Origin: Bacillota bacterium
Lineage (GTDB): Bacteria; Bacillota; Clostridia; Christensenellales; CAG-138
Direction of reading: 5' to 3'
DNA: 7,722 bases
NCBI GenBank assembly: GCA_023458615.1
Contig: JAEWYV010000087.1
Span: forward strand, 1 to 7,722
How positions within the stretch are numbered: position 1 is the stretch's first letter; each line of letters begins with the position of its first letter. Of the stretch, positions 1 to 4,811 are shown piece by piece. The position numbers and the translations under genes were made by a program. Under the pieces are notes generated by a model that worked only from the letters and a program-made list of their open reading frames with translations, was not told where the DNA came from and searched no databases.

Positions 1-197
1 CGGTTGCAACCAGCTCTATGGCAACCGAGATGATCAAAGGGAAGAGCGTCGATGAAGCGCTCAAGATCACCAACGCTGCTGTTGTGGAAGCACTTGAGGG
101 TTTGCCCCCGGCAAAGATTCACTGTAGTGTGTTGGCTGAAGAAGCGGTAAAAGCAGCGATTGAAGACTACGTAAAAAAGCGCGACGCAGTGAAATAA
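1..197 (+). CDS. nifU: NifU/IscU-type Fe-S cluster assembly scaffold, C-terminal part (5' end outside window)
   Basis: The last 64 codons are present, in the frame starting at base 3 and ending in TAA at 195-197. The visible protein opens with SSMATEMIKGKS and continues with KITNAAVVEALEGLPP and KIHCSVLAEEAVKAAI, the standard C-terminal half of the IscU/NifU N-domain family. The Cys in HCS (codon 123-125) matches the third of the three conserved cluster-ligating cysteines; the other two would lie upstream. Proteins of this family act in the cytosol, where they receive sulfur from a cysteine desulfurase and build an Fe-S cluster before passing it on. The protein ends right after the IscU-like domain (DYVKKRDAVK), so it is the short stand-alone type without a C-terminal Nfu domain. 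A cysteine desulfurase gene just upstream is expected but cannot be seen. A hairpin terminator follows 17 bp after the stop. The family call is firm; the choice of symbol (nifU or iscU) is convention. Confidence 0.9.
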   Translation, partial: VATSSMATEMIKGKSVDEALKITNAAVVEALEGLPPAKIHCSVLAEEAVKAAIEDYVKKRDAVK

Positions 198-214
198 CCG
201 CACAAGCATACAGT

Positions 215-244
215 AAAAGGAGCGTATGTTCGCTCCTTTTCCCG
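215..244 (+). terminator. Rho-independent terminator after nifU
   Basis: A perfect 10-bp stem, AAAAGGAGCG (215-224) with CGCTCCTTTT (231-240), encloses the 6-nt loop TATGTT. The T-run is partly inside the stem and is followed by CCCGTTTT. It sits 17 bp after the nifU stop and separates that gene from yajC. The A-flanked stem could also work on the minus strand, but no minus-strand gene is seen nearby. Confidence 0.8.
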
Positions 245-251
245 TTTTGTA

Positions 252-273
252 TACGATTTCGTGCCGAATCGTA
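252..273. repeat. Inverted repeat between the nifU terminator and the yajC promoter
   Basis: TACGATT (252-258) and AATCGTA (267-273) are perfect reverse complements around an 8-nt spacer. The site lies just after the nifU terminator and about 43 bp upstream of the proposed yajC -35 box. It could be an operator or a minor RNA hairpin; no T-run follows it. No function can be read from the sequence. Confidence 0.4.
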
Positions 274-315
274 GCCCCCATGCTATGTTTTACTTAATTG
301 ACACAATCGAAGCCC

Positions 316-344
316 TTGACGCGAAATACGGAATACGATAGACT
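316..344 (+). promoter_or_regulatory. Probable sigma-A promoter of yajC
   Basis: A -35 box TTGACG (316-321, five of six consensus bases) and a -10 box TAGACT (339-344, four of six) are separated by 17 bp. Transcription would begin near 351, leaving a leader of about 30 nt. The position fits, since the upstream gene ends in a terminator and yajC needs its own start. The weak -10 box keeps confidence moderate. Confidence 0.5.
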
Positions 345-380
345 GAGTTTGAATTCAGAAAGGATATAGGTTTTTAAAAT

Positions 381-707
381 ATGAGCGCAAGTTTTACCTC
401 CGGTCTTTCCAGCTTTTTCAGCAGCTACGGTCTGCTGATCGTTCTCATGGTTGCGATGTTCGCTATCATGATCATCCCGCAGCGCCGCCGCGACAAGAAG
501 GTTAAGGACATGCTTTCCAGCCTGAAGGCTGGCGACCGCGTCCGCACCATTGGCGGCATCTACGGCACCATCGGCAGCATCAAAGAAGACACCGTAATTC
601 TGCTCGTCGGGCCTGATAAGGTCAAGCTCGTCTTTGCCCGCGGCGCAATTGCGCAGGTGGAAGATGCCGGTGTCGAAAACGAAATGACGCAGGAAATAGT
701 CAAGTAA
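381..707 (+). CDS. yajC: YajC, accessory subunit of the Sec preprotein translocase
   Basis: The 108-residue protein has the usual YajC size and layout. A short polar N-terminus is followed by one membrane helix at about residues 17-33 (YGLLIVLMVAMFAIMIIP). Next comes the basic cytosolic-side motif PQRRRDKK (33-40), then the conserved KAGDRVRTIGGIYGTIGSI stretch (49-67). In well-studied bacteria YajC associates with SecDF-YidC at the inner membrane and supports protein export, though it is usually dispensable. The ATG at 381 is chosen because it gives the family N-terminus; a purine-rich stretch (AGGATATAGG, 361-370) precedes it by 10 nt. The gene is monocistronic here, bounded by its own likely promoter and a hairpin. 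The common neighbours tgt and secDF are absent from the window; the flanking genes are nifU and ireB instead. Confidence 0.93.
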   Translation: MSASFTSGLSSFFSSYGLLIVLMVAMFAIMIIPQRRRDKKVKDMLSSLKAGDRVRTIGGIYGTIGSIKEDTVILLVGPDKVKLVFARGAIAQVEDAGVENEMTQEIVK

Positions 708-723
708 TTTCTGCAATCTATCG

Positions 724-757
724 AGAGCGCCTGCCGAAAAAGCGGGCGCTCTTTGTA
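724..757 (+). terminator. Rho-independent terminator after yajC
   Basis: AGAGCGCC (724-731) pairs with GGCGCTCT (745-752). The stem extends inward by a G-U pair and two G-C pairs (732-734 with 742-744), giving 11 bp around a 7-nt A-rich loop. It starts 17 bp after the yajC stop. The trailing sequence (TTGTATT) is only moderately T-rich, so termination may be incomplete. Confidence 0.7.
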
Positions 758-773
758 TTCAATTTATCTTGCG

Positions 774-811
774 CAACATGATGTTGAAGAAACAACGCAT
801 TGTGCACAATG
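774..811. repeat. Two adjacent perfect palindromes upstream of ireB
   Basis: CAACAT-G-ATGTTG (774-786) and CATTGTGCACAATG (798-811) are both perfect palindromes, 11 bp apart, in the space between the yajC terminator and the ireB promoter. Their centres are about 24-25 bp apart, a little over two helical turns. This is typical of operator geometry, but no regulator gene is visible and the two sites share little sequence. The role as operator is inference. Confidence 0.45.
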
Positions 812-870
812 TGAACGAACGGCAAACTCCGTAACAGTTTTGCATTTTGCTATCTTCTTGAGCGCATTTT

Positions 871-879
871 TGTTATAAT
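871..879 (+). promoter_or_regulatory. Extended -10 promoter of the ireB-ruvX-DUF1292 operon
   Basis: TGTTATAAT (871-879) is a perfect extended -10 element (TGn plus TATAAT). No good -35 box lies 16-18 bp upstream (TATCTT at 851-856 is the nearest at 17 bp spacing), as is common for extended -10 promoters. Initiation would fall near 886-887, which places the Shine-Dalgarno sequence GAGGTGA (886-892) at the very 5' end of the mRNA. Confidence 0.7.
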
Positions 880-898
880 CGGCTTGAGGTGAACTCAA

Positions 899-1150
899 AT
901 GGATGATAGAAGAGATACACAGCAATTTGAAATTCCCAGAGAAAAACGTAGCCCAAAGGACACGCTCATCAGTGTGTACGATTCGATGCGCGAAAAGGGG
1001 TATGACCCGGTCAATCAGATTGTAGGCTACCTGCTTTCAGGCGACCCGACCTATATAACCAGCTATAACAATGCGCGATATCTGATTTCTCGCGTTGAAC
1101 GCGACGAGCTCCTGGAAGAGCTTGTACGCGCGTATGTGGAAAGGAAATAA
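899..1150 (+). CDS. ireB: IreB family regulatory phosphoprotein (UPF0297 / DUF965)
   Basis: The 83-residue protein is a clear UPF0297 member: the block EKGYDPVNQIVGYLLSGDP (32-50) and the C-terminal VERDELLEELVRAYV (66-80) are near-invariant in the family. In Enterococcus faecalis, IreB is a small cytosolic protein phosphorylated on N-terminal threonines by the PASTA-domain Ser/Thr kinase IreK, and it negatively influences intrinsic cephalosporin resistance. Here the N-terminus keeps a Thr in the same kind of context (DTQQF, Thr7), so phospho-control is plausible. The ATG at 899 has a good Shine-Dalgarno (GAGGTGA, 886-892) at 6 nt. The gene opens an operon with ruvX (5 bp gap) and a DUF1292 gene, a very common order in Bacillota. 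Usually alaS stands directly upstream; here yajC does. The family is certain; the IreB role is carried over from Enterococcus. Confidence 0.93.
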   Translation: MDDRRDTQQFEIPREKRSPKDTLISVYDSMREKGYDPVNQIVGYLLSGDPTYITSYNNARYLISRVERDELLEELVRAYVERK

Positions 1151-1155
1151 AGCGC

Positions 1156-1578
1156 ATGCTTCGTATTCTCGCGTTTGACATTGGCGAGAGGCGCATTGGC
1201 GTCGCCGTCAGCGATCCGCTCGGCATTACAGCGCAGGGGATTGAAACCTACCACCGAACCGATGATCTGCAAAAGGACGTCGATTACTTAATCAAACTGG
1301 CAAATGGATATAAGCCCGTAAAGCTCGTCTTCGGCATGCCGCGCAATATGGATGGCAGCTATGGTATTCAGGCGGACTATACACGCGCATTTGCGGACGA
1401 ATTGCTCAAGCAATGGGACGGTGATCATGCGTTTCAGGATGAGCGTCTGACCACAGCCAGCGCGAGGCGCACATTGATTGAGGCAGATATGCGGCGCGAC
1501 AAGCGCAAGCAGGTCATCGACAAGGTTGCCGCGGTATTAATTTTGCAGAGCTATTTGGATGCGCATGGCAATACATGA
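1156..1578 (+). CDS. ruvX: RuvX/YqgF family putative Holliday junction resolvase / pre-16S rRNA nuclease
   Basis: The 140-residue protein has the RNase H-like YqgF fold signature. Its first acidic residue, Asp8, sits in AFDIGERRIGVAVSDP. A LVFGMPRNMDGS loop follows (57-68), then Glu96 in the DERLTT motif, and a final Asp122 in IDKVAAVLILQSYL. These three acidic residues are the expected metal-binding set, so the enzyme looks intact. Family members have been described both as Holliday junction resolvases and as nucleases that mature the 5' end of 16S rRNA; the sequence does not decide between them. Length is normal. The ATG at 1156 lies 5 bp after ireB, with AAGGA (1141-1145) inside the end of ireB as ribosome binding site. 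The stop codon overlaps an in-frame ATG of the next reading frame (ATGA, 1575-1578), which suggests tight co-translation. Confidence 0.94.
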   Translation: MLRILAFDIGERRIGVAVSDPLGITAQGIETYHRTDDLQKDVDYLIKLANGYKPVKLVFGMPRNMDGSYGIQADYTRAFADELLKQWDGDHAFQDERLTTASARRTLIEADMRRDKRKQVIDKVAAVLILQSYLDAHGNT

Positions 1579-1634
1579 CAGGGTATCCTATGTTCCAAAT
1601 CATGAAACGACCAAGGATCAGAAAGTTGGAGAAT

Positions 1635-1928
1635 ATGGAAGAAGTAAACACCATCATTGAGCTTATTGATGAGAACGGAACCCCAGTCAAATTTGATCTT
1701 GTCATGACCTTTGACTACGAGGGCAAGCGCTATGCCGCGCTGTTGCCGATTGATGAAGTAGAGAATGTTGGTGATGACGAGGTAGTTTTACTGGAGGTTG
1801 TGAAGGACAAAGCTGGTGAAAATTTCGTCAGCATCGATAATCCGGTATTGCTCGATGAAGTGTTCAACGAGTTTATTGAACTTTTCGATGAGATGGCAGA
1901 CGGTGATGATGAGGACGATGACGAATAA
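1635..1928 (+). CDS. DUF1292 (UPF0473) family acidic protein, third gene of the ireB operon
   Basis: The protein begins MEEVNTIIELIDENG, followed by FDLVMTFDYEGKRYAALLPID and VVLLEVVKDKAGE. These are the hallmarks of the DUF1292 family that normally follows ruvX in Bacillota. It is very acidic and ends in a run of Asp and Glu (DGDDEDDDE). The biochemical role is unknown; no catalytic motif or membrane segment is visible. The start is uncertain. ATG 1635 gives 97 residues and the family's usual N-terminus, and has GGAG (1628-1631) upstream, though only 3 nt away. Upstream in-frame ATGs at 1575 (overlapping the ruvX stop as ATGA) and 1590 (AGGG at 6 nt) would add 20 or 15 mostly basic residues (KRPRIRK) that are atypical for the family. 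I favour 1635, with 1575 the main alternative because of coupling. No clear terminator follows. Confidence 0.85.
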   Translation: MEEVNTIIELIDENGTPVKFDLVMTFDYEGKRYAALLPIDEVENVGDDEVVLLEVVKDKAGENFVSIDNPVLLDEVFNEFIELFDEMADGDDEDDDE

Positions 1929-1994
1929 TCGCGTTTTATCGTGCATGCTTTTGCTCCAATCCTGTAAAAACCGCACAAAGTCACATAATTTCCC

Positions 1995-2024
1995 TTGCAT
2001 AGGCAATTTCGTCTATGCTATAAT
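1995..2024 (+). promoter_or_regulatory. Strong sigma-A promoter of rpsB-tsf
   Basis: TTGCAT (1995-2000) and a perfect TATAAT (2019-2024) are 18 bp apart, and the -10 box is preceded by TGC (2016-2018), making it also an extended -10. This is the strongest promoter I can see in the window, as expected for ribosomal protein synthesis. The start site would be near 2031, giving an untranslated leader of about 100 nt. Confidence 0.85.
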
Positions 2025-2030
2025 ACGCGA

Positions 2031-2129
2031 GGTATCACGCACCGATGCGGATTTTTCGGCTCGTGCCCAGAGATGGGTTACCGGAGAAGCAGAAACATCG
2101 GGAAGAAAAGAACGAGGAGGTTACTTAAC
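2031..2129 (+). promoter_or_regulatory. Possible structured 5' leader of rpsB
   Basis: The roughly 100 nt between the predicted start site and the rpsB ATG contain several complementary segments. CCCA-GAGA-TGGG (2066-2077) forms a small hairpin capped by a GNRA-type tetraloop. CCGATG (2042-2047) is exactly complementary to CATCGG (2096-2101), which would close a domain around that hairpin. CCGA (2042-2045) can alternatively pair with TCGG (2056-2059). Ribosomal protein S2 autoregulates through the rpsB leader in some bacteria; whether this leader does so is inference. It does not look like a riboswitch class I recognise. Confidence 0.4.
2114..2121 (+). promoter_or_regulatory. Ribosome binding site that fixes the rpsB start
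   Basis: GAGGAGGT (2114-2121) is a near-perfect Shine-Dalgarno sequence 8 nt before ATG 2130. The reading frame stays open upstream to 1995, but that extension runs across the promoter and leader. The site therefore settles the start at 2130, which also gives the family N-terminus MSVISMKQLLEAG. Confidence 0.9.
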
Positions 2130-2867
2130 ATGTCCGTGATTTCCATGAAGCAACTGTTGGAGGCCGGTGTACATTTCGGCCATCAGACCCGCCGCTGGAA
2201 CCCGAAGATGAAGGAATATATCTTCACGGAGCGCAACGGCATCTACATCATCGACCTGCAGAAAACCGTAAAGAAAATCGAAGAAGCTTACAATTTCGTG
2301 CGCAGCGTTGCCGAAAACAACCAGACCATTCTGTTTGTTGGCACCAAGAAGCAGGCGCAGGAATCCATTGAGCAGGAAGCAAGACGCTGCGACATGTATT
2401 TTGTCAACCAGCGCTGGCTTGGTGGCATGCTCACCAACTTCAAGACAATTCAGGGCCGTATTGCCCGTCTTCGCCAGATTGAGAAGATGGAAGCGGACGG
2501 AGACTTCGATCTTCTCCCGAAGAAGGAAGTTATCCAGCTGCGTGGCGAGCAGGAGAAGCTCATCAAGAACCTTGGCGGTATCAAAGAGATGAAGAAGCTC
2601 CCCAGTGCGCTCTTCGTCGTCGACCCGCGCAAAGAGCACATCGCCGTTGCCGAAGCACGTACGCTGAAAATTCCGATCGTTGCCATCATCGACACCAACT
2701 GCGATCCGGACGAAGTCGATTACCCGATCCCGGGCAACGACGATGCCATCCGTGCGGTTAAGCTCATCACCGCCAAGATTGCGGACGCCGTAATCGAAGG
2801 CCATCAGGGCGAGCAGCTGACCGATTCGGAAGAGCCGACGGTGGAAGCAGAAGAAGTCAACGAATAA
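2130..2867 (+). CDS. rpsB: 30S ribosomal protein S2
   Basis: The 245-residue protein is unmistakably bacterial S2. It has MKQLLEAGVHFGHQTRRWNP near the N-terminus, then YIIDLQKTVKKI, FVGTKKQAQ, VNQRWLGGMLTNF, LPSALFVVDPRKE, and the IPIVAIIDTNCDPD and VDYPIPGNDDA blocks near the C-terminus. S2 binds late to the 30S subunit near the cleft between head and body and is needed for S1 docking where S1 is present. The protein ends in an acidic tail (EEPTVEAEEVNE), normal for Bacillota. It heads a two-gene unit with tsf, 26 bp downstream, the near-universal arrangement. Expression is likely high: strong promoter, near-consensus Shine-Dalgarno, and a leader that may fold. Nothing in the coding sequence looks damaged. 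Confidence 0.98.
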   Translation: MSVISMKQLLEAGVHFGHQTRRWNPKMKEYIFTERNGIYIIDLQKTVKKIEEAYNFVRSVAENNQTILFVGTKKQAQESIEQEARRCDMYFVNQRWLGGMLTNFKTIQGRIARLRQIEKMEADGDFDLLPKKEVIQLRGEQEKLIKNLGGIKEMKKLPSALFVVDPRKEHIAVAEARTLKIPIVAIIDTNCDPDEVDYPIPGNDDAIRAVKLITAKIADAVIEGHQGEQLTDSEEPTVEAEEVNE

Positions 2868-2893
2868 TCGCCGAGCGAAGGAGGATATACCCC

Positions 2894-3817
2894 ATGTTTA
2901 CCGCCAAAGACGTAATGGCACTGCGTGAATTGACGCAGGCCGGCATGATGGACTGCAAAAAAGCCCTCACCGAGTGTGAAGGCGATTTCGAAAAAGCCAA
3001 GGATTATCTGCGCGAGAAGGGCCTCGCCGCGGCCGCCAAAAAGGCCGGTCGCATTGCGGCGGAAGGCATCGTCGGCAGTTATTATTGTGCAGATTGCGGC
3101 GTCGCAGTGATCATCGAAGTCAACTGCGAAACCGACTTCGTCGCCAAGACGGATGATTTTCACGACTATGTTGCGAAGCTTGCCGAGCAGGTTGGCAAAG
3201 AGAACCCCGCGGATGTGGATGCCCTGCTTGCGCAGAAGGCAGTCTTTGCTTCCGGGCTCACCGTGAGCGATACGCTCAACGAAATGGTTGCCAAAATCGG
3301 CGAGAAGATCAGCATTCGCCGTTTCACCCGTTATCAGGGTGTTGTGGATACCTACATTCACCTCGGTGGTAGAATCGGCGTTATGGTCGATCTCGACGCG
3401 CCGGAGGCCCTGAAGGACAATGCGGAACTCCGTACCGTTGCCCACGATGTCGCGATGCACATCGCAGCCGCCCGTCCGACGTACCTCAAACGTGAAGAAG
3501 TCCCTGCGGACGAAGTGGAGCACGAGAAGGAAATCAACCGCAACATGGCCCTCAACGAGGACAAGCCCAAGCCCGCCGCAGTCATCGAGAAGATGCTCAC
3601 CGGCCGCATTGAGAAGTTCTTCAAAGAGATCTGCCTGCTTGAGCAGGTGTTCGTCAAGGACAACACCGTTTCCATCACGCAGGTTCTAGAAAAGCTCTCC
3701 AAGGATCTTGGCACGAAGATCACCATCAAGCAGTTCGTCCGTTATGAGATGGGCGAGGGGCTGCAAAAGCGTGAGAATAACTTCGCTGAAGAGGTTATGT
3801 GCCAAACTAAGGCGTAA
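2894..3817 (+). CDS. tsf: Translation elongation factor Ts
   Basis: EF-Ts is the nucleotide exchange factor that releases GDP from EF-Tu. The 307-residue protein shows the N-terminal UBA-like domain (ALRELTQAGMMDCKKALTE, residues 9-27), the EKGLAAAAKKAGR linker (41-53), the ETDFVAKTDDF motif (79-89) that contacts EF-Tu, and two core repeats. The C-terminus (KITIKQFVRYEMGEG) is complete. The length matches the long form with two full core subdomains. The ATG at 2894 has AAGGAGG (2878-2884) at 9 nt. A Cys-Ala-Asp-Cys pair (Cys65 and Cys68) sits just before the core strand VAVIIEVN; I do not regard this as a family-wide feature. A strong terminator follows the stop, so this is the last gene of the unit with rpsB. 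Confidence 0.98.
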   Translation: MFTAKDVMALRELTQAGMMDCKKALTECEGDFEKAKDYLREKGLAAAAKKAGRIAAEGIVGSYYCADCGVAVIIEVNCETDFVAKTDDFHDYVAKLAEQVGKENPADVDALLAQKAVFASGLTVSDTLNEMVAKIGEKISIRRFTRYQGVVDTYIHLGGRIGVMVDLDAPEALKDNAELRTVAHDVAMHIAAARPTYLKREEVPADEVEHEKEINRNMALNEDKPKPAAVIEKMLTGRIEKFFKEICLLEQVFVKDNTVSITQVLEKLSKDLGTKITIKQFVRYEMGEGLQKRENNFAEEVMCQTKA

Positions 3818-3824
3818 CACAAAT

Positions 3825-3853
3825 AAGGAACACGGCAACGTGTTCCTTTTTTT
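3825..3853 (+). terminator. Strong Rho-independent terminator of rpsB-tsf
   Basis: GGAACACG (3827-3834) pairs perfectly with CGTGTTCC (3839-3846) around the GNRA-type loop GCAA. Two more A-T pairs lie at the base, followed directly by seven T residues (3847-3853). It begins 7 bp after the tsf stop. This separates pyrH transcriptionally from rpsB-tsf. Confidence 0.93.
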
Positions 3854-3867
3854 AAGTGCTGACTTCA

Positions 3868-3919
3868 GGACAATCGTTTTCCGATTGTTCAGTGTTCTTT
3901 TCGGACAATTGTTTTCGAT
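3868..3919. repeat. Direct repeat pair with internal dyad symmetry upstream of pyrH
   Basis: GGACAATCGTTTTCCGAT (3868-3885) and GGACAATTGTTTTCGAT (3903-3919) differ by one substitution and one deleted base. They start 35 bp apart. The first copy is also the left side of a hairpin: GGACAATCG (3868-3876) pairs with CGATTGTTC (3882-3890) with one G-U pair and a 5-nt loop. The block lies between the tsf terminator and pyrH, where the pyrH promoter must be if the gene is not fed by readthrough. I could not identify a convincing -35/-10 pair there. Confidence 0.5.
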
Positions 3920-3969
3920 GAAACAGCAAGCATTTGTCTGACATTATCTTCGAAAGGCATGGTAAGTGC

Positions 3970-4662
3970 ATGTATCATCGCGTACTACTCAAAATCAGCG
4001 GAGAAGCGCTCTCCTCAGATTCCTCCGTTATCTGCCGTGAAACTGTTCAGGAAACCGTGAAAAAAATCAAAGCTGTCAGGGATATGGGAATACAGATCGG
4101 CATCGTCGTGGGCGGAGGCAATATTATGCGCGGCAGAAGCGCAGAGGGGATGGAACGCAATCGAGCAGACCATATGGGCATGCTCGCAACCACAATCAAC
4201 GCACTGGCCCTGCAGGACGCATTGGAACATGCCGGTGTCCCCTGCGAGGTACAATCCGCCGTGGAGATGAATCGGTTTTGCGAATCCTTCACCGCTCGCG
4301 GCGCAAAGCACGCTCTGGATGAAGGGAAGGTTGTCATCTTTGCCTGCGGCAGTGGTTGTCCGTTTTTCTCCACAGATACAGCTGCGGCGCTGCGTGCAGC
4401 CGAGATTGGTGCAGATGCGCTTCTGCTTGCTAAGAACATAGACGCTATCTATTCTGCAGACCCAAAGACAAATCCTGACGCCGTGCGCTATAGTCGCATT
4501 AGCTATGACCGCGTTGTTGCCGAAAACCTTCGCGCGACAGATCTCACTGCAATTACGCTTTGCAAGGAACAAAAAATCCCGATTCGCGCATTTGCGCTGG
4601 ATCAGATAGCGCTTATCTTCAGCGATGATTCCATTGGCACGCATATTGTTGAAAAAGAATAG
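3970..4662 (+). CDS. pyrH: UMP kinase (uridylate kinase)
   Basis: The 230-residue protein phosphorylates UMP to UDP with ATP and belongs to the amino-acid-kinase fold family. Visible motifs are LKISGEAL near the start (residues 6-13), GIVVGGGNIMRGR (44-56), DHMGMLATTINALAL (67-81), the PFFSTDTAAALRAAEIGAD segment (131-149), and LAKNIDAIYSADPKTNP (153-169). ATG 3970 gives the family N-terminus. Its ribosome binding site is poor: AAAGG (3953-3957) is 12 nt away. A longer frame from TTG 3934 is less likely. The loop that usually reads GTGNP here reads GSGCP (127-131). This loop lies near the UMP-binding and allosteric region in characterised enzymes. The gene stands alone, with a terminator on each side, instead of being fused to the frr transcript. 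Confidence 0.96.
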   Translation: MYHRVLLKISGEALSSDSSVICRETVQETVKKIKAVRDMGIQIGIVVGGGNIMRGRSAEGMERNRADHMGMLATTINALALQDALEHAGVPCEVQSAVEMNRFCESFTARGAKHALDEGKVVIFACGSGCPFFSTDTAAALRAAEIGADALLLAKNIDAIYSADPKTNPDAVRYSRISYDRVVAENLRATDLTAITLCKEQKIPIRAFALDQIALIFSDDSIGTHIVEKE

Positions 4663-4675
4663 TTTTTCGCGCGTT

Positions 4676-4727
4676 ACATCCTCGGCAGACTTGGAATCCA
4701 TCCATCAGCCGGGGATGTTTTTATTTT
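4676..4727 (+). terminator. Rho-independent terminator after pyrH
   Basis: ACATCCTCGGC (4676-4686) pairs with GCCGGGGATGT (4708-4718) over 11 bp with one G-U wobble and a 21-nt loop. The T-rich tail TTTTTATTTT follows (4718-4727). It begins 14 bp after the pyrH stop. The loop is longer than usual, but stem and tail are convincing. Confidence 0.82.
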
Positions 4728-4756
4728 CAGAAAACATGCGCACTACAAGATCATGC

Positions 4757-4786
4757 TTGAATCCAAAGCAGCAACTATAGTAAAAT
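4757..4786 (+). promoter_or_regulatory. Probable promoter of frr
   Basis: TTGAAT (4757-4762) and TAAAAT (4781-4786, five of six consensus bases) are separated by 18 bp. Transcription would begin near 4793, about 19 nt before the frr start, just in front of the Shine-Dalgarno AGGAGGAA (4798-4805). The location after the pyrH terminator fits a new transcription unit. Confidence 0.6.
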
Positions 4787-4811
4787 AAGAAACGTACAGG
4801 AGGAATGGAAC

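Noticed and set aside
1929..1994. Terminator after the DUF1292 gene
   Set aside because: Only a weak, A/T-rich pairing (GTTTTA with TAAAAAC) is seen, with no GC stem and no T-run, so I did not call it.
1995..2129. N-terminal extension of rpsB back to 1995
   Set aside because: It would cover the TTGCAT/TATAAT promoter and the leader, and is not part of the S2 family; the near-consensus Shine-Dalgarno at 2114-2121 sets the start at 2130.
2121..3523. Two long minus-strand frames (2121-2804 and 2804-3523, over 220 codons each) opposite rpsB and tsf
   Set aside because: They lie wholly opposite strongly conserved genes, have no ribosome binding site or recognisable domains, and are expected from the codon bias of the + strand genes.
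3891..3950. pyrH promoter candidates such as TTGTTT (3909-3914), CATTAT (3942-3947) or TATCTT (3945-3950)
   Set aside because: No -35/-10 pair with 16-18 bp spacing reaches acceptable agreement; a promoter is likely present but cannot be placed.
3934..3969. pyrH starting at TTG 3934
   Set aside because: The 12 extra residues (MSDIIFERHGKC) are not part of the UMP kinase family N-terminus and no ribosome binding site precedes the TTG.
4015..4701. Minus-strand frame of 228 codons opposite pyrH
   Set aside because: It mirrors the pyrH coding sequence, shows no family motifs, and has Cys- and His-rich composition typical of an antisense shadow.
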